DNA from: Purshia tridentata
Lineage: Eukaryota; Streptophyta; Magnoliopsida; Rosales; Rosaceae
Direction of reading: 5' to 3'
Assembly: GCA_003254885.1 (NCBI GenBank)
Contig: QANT01001763.1
Location: 1-58,073, forward strand
DNA: 58,073 nt
Shown: piece after piece, positions 48,561 to 58,073 of the stretch
How positions within the stretch are numbered: position 1 is the stretch's first letter
Layout: every line of letters begins with the position of its first letter
Translations under genes and position numbers: made by a program
Notes under the pieces: generated by a model
Database searches by the model: none
What the model saw: the letters and a program-made list of their open reading frames with translations, nothing else
What the model was told of the DNA's origin: nothing

Positions 48561-51500
48561 TTTAACGGCTTTAATAAGCGTTGCACGTGGTACCTGCCTC
48601 TGCCACACCCTCTTCCTTTGTTAGCAGCAACCCCCAGCTACCCCCTTCTCTGTCATCTTTCTCTCTCTATCTCTCTTTCTTCCTAAACTCAAACTAATTA
48701 AGATCAAGTTTGGGTCTTTGTTCTCAAATCAGTCAAATGATTTTCCCTCTCTCTGTATGAGTTCTCCTTTAAATCCCAATTTGGGTAGAAAGATTTTTAT
48801 TAGTTTTTGATGGGTGTAGGCCACTAAATACAAAACCAGACCTTACATCATGAATTCATCATGGTTCATGAATGAAGGAATTAATTTTGGACTTTGGCGT
48901 GTCTTGACTGTGAGTTGGGTGGTTCAGTCGACCAACCCTTCCCATTCTTGTTTTTTAGATGGGCAAGTCTGTCAGGTATAAATGCCAATTATCCAAATTT
49001 TCTTATAAATACTTTTTTGTTTGGTAGAGTGTAAGTAAGACTTATAATAGTTCATAAATATGATATGTAAGAAATTTGTTTACAATATAAATAAAATACG
49101 AAAATAACAAATTTATAGTATGATTAAAATAGGCTAATAGTAATTATAGTCTGATTGCTTCCTAAGTAACAAAAAAATACACGTGCATTTTTATCTTAAA
49201 GTAAGTTACAATAAATAGAATATTGACAGCAAATTTTCACCTTAAGAAATTATAGTAAAATGAATAATTCATTTAATGTGATTGGGTTGGGAGATAAGGT
49301 GTGTAGGTGCACTTTTAATATATATATATATATTTTTGCTCAGAGGTGGACTTTTATTTTTCAAAGGTTGATATTAATATTGGATGATGGCGTTTGGGTT
49401 GTGGTTGGAAGTTAGGTTTGTCCATGCTATACTTACCTCTCTTTCTTTTTTTGTTTAAATTTAATTAAATGGAAAAATAAAGTCATGGAAAAGACTCATG
49501 TTCACATCATTAGTATGATGTTTTCATAATTAAAGTGTTCTTGGTATTGAATAATCAAGGAGCTTAGATTGGATGAAGAAAAGGAATTAGGGTCGTTTAA
49601 ACAAGGCAAAGAAAGTTGCATTGAGAAGATGATTAATTTATAATCCTATAAGTTACAATTCATGGCTTATAAAACATTAACCTATGCACGGCTTCAACAT
49701 GAGCAAGTCCAGCTCAAGTTCAACACAACTCAAGTTCGGCTAGAAAGCTTTAACTCATGAACTTAGTTTGTTTCCATGATTATTCTATATATAGGTGGGT
49801 GGAACTATTTGGCCCCATCCTTAAGTATCATCTGCATTTTTTAAGATGTTACTCATACTTTCAAACATTAGTATGAGCAGGGTTGGATCACATAGTGCCT
49901 AACTACCTTCCAATTTTCTTAATATTTGTCGAATCGGTAAAGAAAAAAATTGTTTTTGATAAAATGCCTCAAAAAGACAATATTTAACTTTTAAGTTTTC
50001 TCATGCTCTCAAAAAGACAATATAATCCGTGTGTAATGCCTAAAATATAATCATAGTTTGTGTATAGACTATAGTTCCCTTTTTTCCCTATGAAAGCCAG
50101 AACTCATGCCCTTCATTGAGTCTACTTTATAATATGATGTGGCTATGGACCTACAATATATCTCGTTTGTGGGTTTTAAGCAATCTCTACACATGTATAA
50201 ATTCTTCACGTAAGTTCAGACGTGTAAGTCTGCACAACCTGTATTTGCAGCAGTTTGCATCATTGAAGAAGATGTCATGTCATGTACGTGATCTGCAATA
50301 TATATATATACTGATCTTAGAAATAAGACGTGGAGGATATCTAATTGTTTGGGTTAGAACAAGTGATCGAACTACCAAATTAAGGTCCATAGGGTTTGAA
50401 GAACCGTACCTAACTTTTATAACATATATGTGTGGTTGTGAACAAAGTGACCCCCAGTCCATGTCTTACATATAGCTTTCAATTTCTTGGCCTTAACCTT
50501 TGATTATCAAGCCTCAAACAGTCAAATTCTAGCTATGCTTCTATACATGCTTCAAGCTAACTCCAATTACCTACTCAAAATATATATATATATATAGATT
50601 TTTTCTAGAGAGAGCATCCGCAAGTTTCAAAAATTGCAAATGTCCGACAAAATATTAACATAACGTCAACATGATGTCGAGCTGTGCTACAACCAGTTCA
50701 GATGTGCTATAGTCAGTTCATGTACTCATGTCAGCATCGTGTCCATGCTCTGTGAGACATCTGCAAATTTTGAAACTTATGAATCTCTAAAAAAGAACTG
50801 TATATATATATATTCTAATTTGTTAGATTTTTTTTTTTGGACAGAAAATTAAAGGAGGCAGCCTGACCCTTGTAAGTCCATGATTAATGCGATCACTGTA
50901 ATTCATGTAGTTGACTCACTTTCAAAACTTGGGGTCCCAACTCTTAATCACCCATGATAATCACTTAAATCTATATATCTAAAGTATATTTGAGTTTGCT
51001 ATACACGCACAATTCTAATTGTTTATTGATATATATGACACTATTCATGAACTAAGTCAATTAACATTATCAATCACTTCTTAACCCATTAATCGGTGTG
51101 GCTAGCATTTCTTAACTTTTACTTACAACAATATATGTTTGATGATTTAGTCACAAGAAAAAAAATTTTGATTGACGATCTCACACATTTAATTTCCTGT
51201 CACACAGACAGGCCAATATTGTAAATGGTTTTTGTGGTCTTTCTTTCTTTTGCCTTTGAACATATTGAATCATTAATGACACAGTGTGATCTAGCTAGTG
51301 CCGCCAATTAAGTTAAGTATATGGCATACATAGCAAACAAAGTTGAGATTCAAGACTCGAATGACCTCAAAATAAAAGGAGAGTAACCAAAAAAGTAAAA
51401 TAAAATTTGTTTTTCTTCTTTGTTATTTGGGCAAGTAACAAGTTTAATAGTGTTTTTTGGCACAATTATGAAGGGTATATCAAACAATCATACTGTTATT

Positions 51501-51702
51501 TCTCTATAAGCAGGAAATTTGAAACTCGAACCCTTTCTAGAAGAAAAAGAATAAATTATTCGAAATCAAAAGCCTAAAACCAACCAAAGAAAACATTAAT
51601 GTTCTGCTAAATACAAACCATGACTAATATGCCTAGTAATTAAACTAGAAGCCATAGGAGAATAAAGACTAAAAAGAAATTAACAATGAACAGCCTTTGT
51701 GC
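48561..51702. other. Intergenic, no gene seen
   Basis: AT-rich sequence with TA microsatellites at about 49318-49332, 50299-50310, 50580-50596 and 50803-50814. A short foldback element is listed separately. The 119-codon plus frame at 50116-50475 has no recognisable motif. The last part probably holds the 3' UTR of the lipid transfer protein gene. Confidence 0.5.
50597..50802. mobile_element. MITE with terminal inverted repeats of about 40 bp
   Basis: The left arm TTTTCTAGAGAGAGCATCCG then CAAGTTTCAAAAATTGCAAATGTC (50600-50644) is matched by the reverse complement of the right arm at about 50755-50800 (GACATCTGCAAATTTTGAAACTTATGAATCTC split by mismatches). Both sides are flanked by (TA)n tracts. 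A TA or TA-containing target site is plausible, but the flanks are too simple to measure a duplication. No ORF. Confidence 0.6.
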
Positions 51703-53053
51703 CTAAAATGAAAGACAGTAGAATGAAGCAGCAAGCATACTAAGAATAAGCACAAGAGAAGCAGATATAGGATGAGTTGCGGAGGTTGGAGCTGGTGATG
51801 GAGCGGAAGGTGATGGAACTACATTGACATGTGGCTTTGGTTTTGAAGATGGAGGGTTCGCTGCAATAAAAGATTGTCAATGAGATTCGAGAATAGCATT
51901 GAAAACAAGAATGTATTCCCAGATATACATATTAGATTATCAAACTATAATTTTTATCGAGCTGAACATTTAGAAACATTTCACACATATACAAACAATT
52001 TCAGACTGACAATTCCTTGTAACACAGTGATATCAGAACAAAATTAAGTGCCGCAATTAAGTTATAGTTGTTTAGAAAAAAAAAAAAAGCATTATCAAAT
52101 AGACCACAGTAAGAAAGCAGTGATGTTGATGACAAAAATGGTTCAATGTGGGTTACATCCAAATAGGTAGTTTGAATCTTATTAATTTTCACTAAGATCA
52201 AAGATGTGACACTTTACATAGAGAGATCAACATAAATTAGGAAACCGTACTTTGTAGGATTTGAGAGGACTTTATATAGGAAAGGAAAGGGCCCTCCCCT
52301 AAGGCTCTAGGCCAAGACATGGTAGAAATAGTCATATCAAAATAGAGTGAGTGATCAAAATCTATGGTCTAAAATGAGTGGAAAGATGAATCTCAATTGT
52401 TGCATGCATGGATTTAGGCACACCTATTGATCTCCATTTCATCAATCAAAAATAAAAAAAAAAATTTTAATTTTTTTTTTTTGGGAAAAATGAAAGGGAA
52501 ACATGTAGAAAATGTTAAAACATACCAGGAGTACTACTAGGAGACATGGAGGCTGCAAAACAAAAGAGTAAATCAGCATTTTGATGATCAAAATACATCA
52601 ACATGTGCCATGCAACATACACTAGTGAGAGAGAGAGAGAGAGAGAGGAGACTACTCACCACCACATTTACTAAGAGGAGGAGCAGACAACCCACAAGCT
52701 TTAGGCAGAGCCATAGTCTTTGACAAATTCAAGGTGATACCCAATTCAGAACTACTCTGTATGGCTTCACAGATGCAATCACCACTGGTTTTCAGCACCA
52801 TTTCAAATCCAGAGCAGCATGAAGCATCAGGCTTTGTGTTACTGGGCCCATCAGTCAGATAAGGCACACAATCTGCCATGGCATAAATCACATCCAAGCA
52901 ATCCATGTTTGGTGGTGGTGATCCTGCGCTTGGTGGCAGTGATGGTGCATAAGCAGGTGCAAGATCTACAAGCACAGGATCAATATGGCGTGCACAATGT
53001 GCCAACACAAACCATGTGGTCAAAATGCATGAAACAAAAATGAGTTTACTCAT
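51703..53053 (-). CDS. GPI-anchored non-specific lipid transfer protein (LTPG-type)
   Basis: Exons in gene order are 52660-53053, 52526-52552 (27 bp) and 51703-51860, joining to 192 aa. Residues 1-20 form a signal peptide (LIFVSCILTTWFVLAHCA). The eight-cysteine motif is complete: Cys 52, 62, 79, 80, 93, 95, 120 and 130, spaced C-X9-C-X16-CC-X12-C-X1-C-X24-C-X9-C. A Pro/Ser-rich linker follows (NPPSSKPKPHVNVVPSPSAP). The hydrophobic tail ISASLVLILSMLAASFYCLSF is the expected GPI-attachment signal. The protein would be secreted and tethered at the outer plasma membrane. Family members bind lipids and act in cuticular wax or suberin export or in xylogen-like signalling, but the substrate cannot be told here. 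All introns are GT-AG. Confidence 0.92.
52624..52648. repeat. (GA)n microsatellite in LTPG intron 1
   Basis: About eleven GA units (GTGAGAGAGA... to GAGGAG) sit a dozen bases inside the donor side of the first LTPG intron. It reads CT on the gene's strand. Variable length here could serve as a marker. Confidence 0.9.
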
Positions 53054-56000
53054 TCTGTCAAAATTTTCTCTGGGAAATTAATGAACAGGAGGACTTGGCT
53101 TGCCTTGGCTATACAATCGAATAATTATTAATGACAGAAAGTTTAGCATTCTTGTGGTTTTTGTTTTTAGTTATAAATATAGATAGGATGATAAAAGTTT
53201 GCTTCCATTTGAATTTCCTAAAATCGCTCGTAGGTAGCATGAGTTTGAATTGTAGAGATCAGTTAGTTTTAGATCCAAAGCTAATCTTAATTTTAGGCCT
53301 ATCTTCTCAAGGTCTCTCATTTGGAGTGTAACTCTTTTAAAGGATCGACACATGAATGTTTCAAATTTCTGACACTATACATGAGCACACACCCTATCAC
53401 CACATGAATTGAGTAGATAGATCACTGAAGCCTACCCAAATATACAAAAAATAGAAAAAAATAAAAATAGCAGCCCAGCTCCAAAACCCAAGAGGAAATT
53501 TTTGTTGGGCTTAATCTGATCTCATTTGAATAACCTTAGGAGTTAACACTGGGCTTTCTAATATATGAGCCATGAAAACACAAGTTTTAAGGTTTTGGAT
53601 TGTAATGTCCAGCTGCACATTAAGGGCTAACCTTGAGGTTGACTTCAAATAATCAACATTGATGATGAGCCTTACCCAAGTGCCCCAACTAGGAGTAGCT
53701 GGCTCAGTTGTATAAAAGTAAAAACAAAGTTTAATGCTGCTTTGAGAGCTTAGTGCCCACAATTAATGCTTCAAAAGTTCAAATAACTAAAAGTACTTTT
53801 TCTAGCATTTGATACAAATAGACAAAAGTGTTGTACGGGTCATGGAAGCATTTAAGTACTTACTAAAGAAGCACTTTAACTTGTATTTTCTCATAAAGCG
53901 CTTCCAAATTAAAGTTTTTTATGAAATTCTTATGTGCTTCCAAATGATACAAAGACCCGAGGTAGTTTTTGACAACCGATGTTTTTCTTTTCACTTTCAA
54001 CATCTACTCTTGTAATCAATCTATCAGATGTTCATATGAAGAGAAGTTATGGGCCGGGCTAAAATATTTATTACCCATTTATGACTACAAGTCAAATGCT
54101 TGTTGATTAACATAAATGTATGATACCGCACAAGGCCTTCTTGTTTATTTGTTAATTATATATATATTGTTTTCTATTGGAGGAGAGGGACGAATTGGGG
54201 TGTAAAGGGATAAATTTTACGGTTCTTGCAATTGGACTACACTCAAAAATTTATAAAATCAATATATTAATTTGATACTCATAGATCTATGCATCTAAAT
54301 TGGGGTGTAAAGGGATAAATTTTACGGTTCTTCCAATTGTACTATACTCAAAAATTTATAAAATCGATATATTAATTTGATACTCATAGATCTATGCATC
54401 TTGTGGCTGGGTTTTACTCTACGAAGCATGGGCCATTGGACCTCACAGCTTAAATTCATGAACTTATAATGTGGTGTTTGAACCATCATAAACCCCCAAT
54501 AATTCTCCAACTACCACTTGTCCTCAACCATATGCTTCCAAAGGTCGTCACTTTCTTGGTCTCCATACATACCTCATTGCCAACCCAGAAACAGAGGGTC
54601 CGGTCTTTATTGCGATTTTCTCACCCTGCTAGAAATAGAATGCATGGCTTCTCACCTTTTACCAAATTTGCTCTATGCACCCAGCTGTTGTTTACAGGGG
54701 ATTAAAAATCTATTGCTACTTTAGTACGAGTGGACGTGTCTACAACATGTTTTGGAATTTATTGTAGTGTAGTACTGATCGGTCTATCATTGGGTATATG
54801 GATAGACTACTATTTTACTCATCACAAAAAGGTGGTGGTGAGCAAAATATTTCTCATATAGACAAACAACATAAATGGTCATGCTAAGCCCAATTGAGTT
54901 GTATGAAAATATCGTTTTTGGGTAACATCACGACTCACTAATTGGGTGTGGTCTTAATACATGCAATCACTCATAATCACACTTATTAAGTAAAGGCAAA
55001 TACTTGGGTGCCGAAATTTCTCGTTTAGTAGTACACACTTAAGATTAAATCATTCATGTTTTATATCACTTATTAAATATCAATTTTATAAAAAAATCAA
55101 CTTAATCAGAGATCGTTTGTTTATGTAAATGTTATCGAGTAAAAGGACATTATGTATTTAAAAAGTGACTTTTTTACCAAATCATCTATTTATTCAATAA
55201 CAATTATATAATCAAGTGATTTTTAATTGAATTAATTTTTTATAGAGATGATCTTTAATAAGTAATTTAAAACATGAACAGTTATAATCCTGAGTATGCA
55301 TTGCCAAACAAGAATTTTGGGAAAGGGGTGGATGTGCAGTAGTGCACCCAAGCATTGCCCTTAAGTAAATCCAAATTTTTTGTCCTTTTTGCATATGTAA
55401 GGATCTATATGTTAAATGTTTAAGTTCACACCTCACTACTTACTACCTAATATTTGTCACATACGATGATTGACAAAGGCATGTGGGGTATAGGAAGCTC
55501 GGGTGCCTCTTCACTATTAATTGTAAGAGTAAATACTCCTATAAATTAGAAAAAATACTTGGGTCTTCCATTTTGAAGACATTATCATTCTCGGTACCAG
55601 TACCAATAATCTTATAACATCTGTCATTCTTTTATAATAAGTTTATTTCATAATTCTATAATTTATAGTTACAAGTTCTCATTTACTCAACCATTCTTTA
55701 AATCCCAAAAGACCGATCTTCAATTTTTTCATTTTTTTTCTTCATCTTTCTCACTTTCAAGATCAATAGATCCAACCATTGCTTAGAATACCCTACAATT
55801 GTCGATCGTATACCTAATTTTGGGAAGCTAATCTTCAATTTTTATTTGGCATGTTTCATTAACTTGTTGAACCTAATAGCACTCTCTTAATCTATATTTA
55901 TGGCTCCACCACTACATGTGATCGAGAATTAAGCACAAGGGTAATATTTAAAATTAAGATTTCGTGGATTCATTCCCAAATTTCTCCTAATAAAAGTTAA

Positions 56001-56290
56001 TAATTATAAAAAGAGAGAGTTTATTCATCCCAAGAAAATAGTGGGAGCCAAATGTGAGAAGTGGAAGATCGGTGGGAGAAGAACTCCTGGAAATGAGAAA
56101 GTCCATGGCCTCCATGGAGAGTTGGTGTCCACAAAACGGGCCTTACCCAAACAAGTAGGAGAGTGCCCATAACAACATGTAATGAGCGGTTGACGTTGAC
56201 CATCGACCAACCTTGCAACTTGGCTGCTTATGTGTAAACCTACTAATGGTTGTGAATTTTAAGCCCGTGGTCCGATCCTACCATATATAA
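53054..56290. other. LTPG promoter then intergenic, no gene seen
   Basis: The first few hundred bases should be the LTPG promoter; no clear TATA box was fixed. The remaining sequence is AT-rich with a 105-bp tandem duplication listed separately. Open frames on both strands are short and without motifs. Confidence 0.5.
54194..54402. repeat. 105-bp tandem duplication
   Basis: Unit 1 (54194-54298) and unit 2 (54299-54402) both read ATTGGGGTGTAAAGGGATAA and end with ATAGATCTATGCATCT. They differ at about four positions (for example TTGCAATTGGAC against TTCCAATTGTAC). The duplication is recent and non-coding. Confidence 0.9.
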
Positions 56291-56291
56291 T

Positions 56292-56570
56292 AGGGTAAAG
56301 AGTCAGTGTTATTCAAACTATTACACTTCTATCAGTTTTGGTTTCAGACTTTTAATTTGAAAAATTAAAGACTCTGACTTTTTCAATTTTGTCAATTAAG
56401 GATTTTTTCATCAATTCACACATTTTTCATCCAAATTTATGTTTTTATAGCACTATGTAAAGTCTTTTTAGAACAAAATGATTCCTTTTATTTAGACTTT
56501 ACAATTTTTTCTTTATGTATCATTTTTCCCTCTTTTATTTCTCACTAAATTTGGATGAAAAATGATAAAA
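56292..56570. repeat. Dispersed repeat family A, copy 2
   Basis: It begins AGGGTAAAGAGTC, then CAGACTTTTAATTTGAAAAA and AAGACTCTGACTTTTTCAAT. CATTTTTCATCC, then TTTATGTTTTTATAGCAC, and finally GGATGAAAAATG follow, in the same order as the copy at 9296-9585. About 20 bases present in copy 1 after GCACCATGTG are missing here. Confidence 0.7.
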
Positions 56571-58073
56571 AAATGTGTACATTGATATTAATGCCAAATT
56601 ATTAAATATAGAGATGCAGACACATGCCCACTTGCACAAATGGCCTTAAACTATATATTATTATGCTTGAAAATTGGACTGTGGTACTGTTTGATCATTG
56701 ATGCAAGAAATTCACAACAAAAAGGAGCTTTCACGTACTATAATTTGTTCCAAAGGAATAGTTTGTAATTAAAAGCAGCTCTTGAGCAACAATGCGTGCA
56801 TATATGGTTTTCCTGTTTCTTTCCAAAGAGAGGGAGGTGCCACTTGTTGGCTTTGAGCTTTGAAAGCAATTAATGAATATTACTATTTTTTTATTTATGA
56901 ATAATGCTAAACACATCAAAATAAGTACAATTTGGAACATTAATGATGTGATATTGTTCTATTTATTTATATTTGGTCATACTCGATGTACACTTTGTTT
57001 ATTTCATTCTATCATTTTATCAGTCACATCATTTAGTAACGTAAAATTTATTTTGGTGATCCTAATAGTGCTATTTACAAAGCTTAATTTGCATACAATT
57101 ATAAAGGGGCAAGTTATAATTTTATATGTTTTAAATTCGAACCTCCCGAATATATATAATTGCATGATATACCTGTAATTTTTTAATAATTGCATACTTT
57201 AGATTTGTTAGCTTTGTAATCAACAAATGTTGGAAACCCACAATCACTTATGTTAGATTAAAACCCCAATTGTTGTAAACATTACATTAAGTCTCTGCAT
57301 GAGAGATCATCAGGTAGGCCAAGGTTGATGACAGAATACATGCAAATTGGTCATGTGAACTAGCACACACAAACACACATTTGGGAACCAAATAATGAGT
57401 AAAATTAATATAATAAAAGCTGAAGTACAGGTATGCATACTTATAGGTCACACATACTTGAGGAGTGAGGAGCAATTGTTTTATTTTGTGTGCAAGAGAA
57501 AGAATTGAACATTAAAATATACATGAAGGGCATTTGATATGATTCGATGCCAATAATGCTGTCCCCCCATTTGGCCAATTTGAGGGTCATTGACCCTCCA
57601 AAAGGTCACATATAGTAATATCTTCCCTTAACCTTGTAACCTTATTCAGTTGTTCTACATCTTATAACATTTTCATAAACGGATTACGATGAAGTGGACA
57701 ACTATGTTTATGTGTGTTAAATGTTACTTGAATTTTTCAATTTTATATTGGGTACTTGTAAAATTTTGGTACTTTATATGTACCAAAAGATTGTGGTATA
57801 CTTTATTCCCTTTGGTAGAGTTGGTACTACGTAGACGAAATAAATATTTCTCTTTCTCGGATTTTACCATTAATTTGGACTAAAATTTGATCAACTTATA
57901 TATAAAAATAATTTGTACTCCTTGTTTGGTACGTATGCTAAGACTTGAAGTGAATATATGCAATGGAAGATTGCAAGTGAAGAATATAAGAATTAGGGTG
58001 ATTTATAGGCCGGTCCAATTTTTTTTCCTCTCTTAGATTAATACCTTAATACTTTTTTATTTTTAACTAAGGT
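56571..58073. other. Intergenic to window end, no gene seen
   Basis: AT-rich sequence with no recognisable coding region on either strand; the longest open frames (about 100 codons) are low-complexity and motif-free. Confidence 0.5.

Noticed and set aside
50116..50475. 119-codon plus-strand ORF
   Set aside because: No recognisable motif, AT-rich codon use and a TA microsatellite inside it.

Overview
The window is nuclear DNA from a flowering plant, most likely a eudicot. It is AT-rich, its genes are broken by many GT-AG introns, and small DNA transposons and LINE or LTR debris lie between them. The protein families are plant-specific: a VAMP727-type SNARE, a group 1 SULTR, a homomeric plant acetyl-CoA carboxylase and a GPI-anchored lipid transfer protein. 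I suspect a rosid, perhaps Rosaceae, but the sequence alone does not prove it.

Layout. 1-1.9 kb: intergenic, with a 381-bp foldback MITE. 1.97-7.9 kb (+): VAMP727, whose 4-kb fourth coding intron holds a LINE 3' end, a GGAATG-rich MITE-like element and a local tandem duplication. 7.9-18.3 kb: intergenic, with two dispersed repeat families and a probable LTR remnant. 18.3-23.3 kb (+): a group 1 sulfate/proton symporter whose first coding exon is duplicated in tandem. 23.3-28.2 kb: intergenic, with a foldback element, a possible sulfate transporter relic and a 1.0-kb Mutator-like non-autonomous element carrying a 33-bp minisatellite. 28.5-32.1 kb (+): an organellar tRNA-modifying GTPase (MnmE/TrmE). 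32.8-33.1 kb (+): a Lys/Glu-rich ORF of unknown status. 34.2-48.5 kb (-): ACC1, the cytosolic multidomain acetyl-CoA carboxylase, with 31 coding exons giving 2258 aa. 48.6-51.7 kb: intergenic. 51.7-53.05 kb (-): a GPI-anchored lipid transfer protein. 53.1-58.07 kb: intergenic, with a second copy of one dispersed repeat.

The five clear genes form no pathway or operon-like unit; they are ordinary neighbours in a plant chromosome arm. All five assemble into uninterrupted reading frames from exon phases (238, 660, 558, 2258 and 192 aa), so all look functional. The exon joins are my reading by eye of splice sites and family alignment, without transcript data.

I did not find a new biological system. 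The most interesting points are the in-gene tandem duplication of the sulfate transporter's first coding exon (a possible poison exon), two GC-AG introns forced by reading frame, two Mutator-type elements with intact 9-bp target-site duplications, a minisatellite that differs in copy number between two copies of one transposon, and overlapping upstream ORFs in the ACC1 leader.
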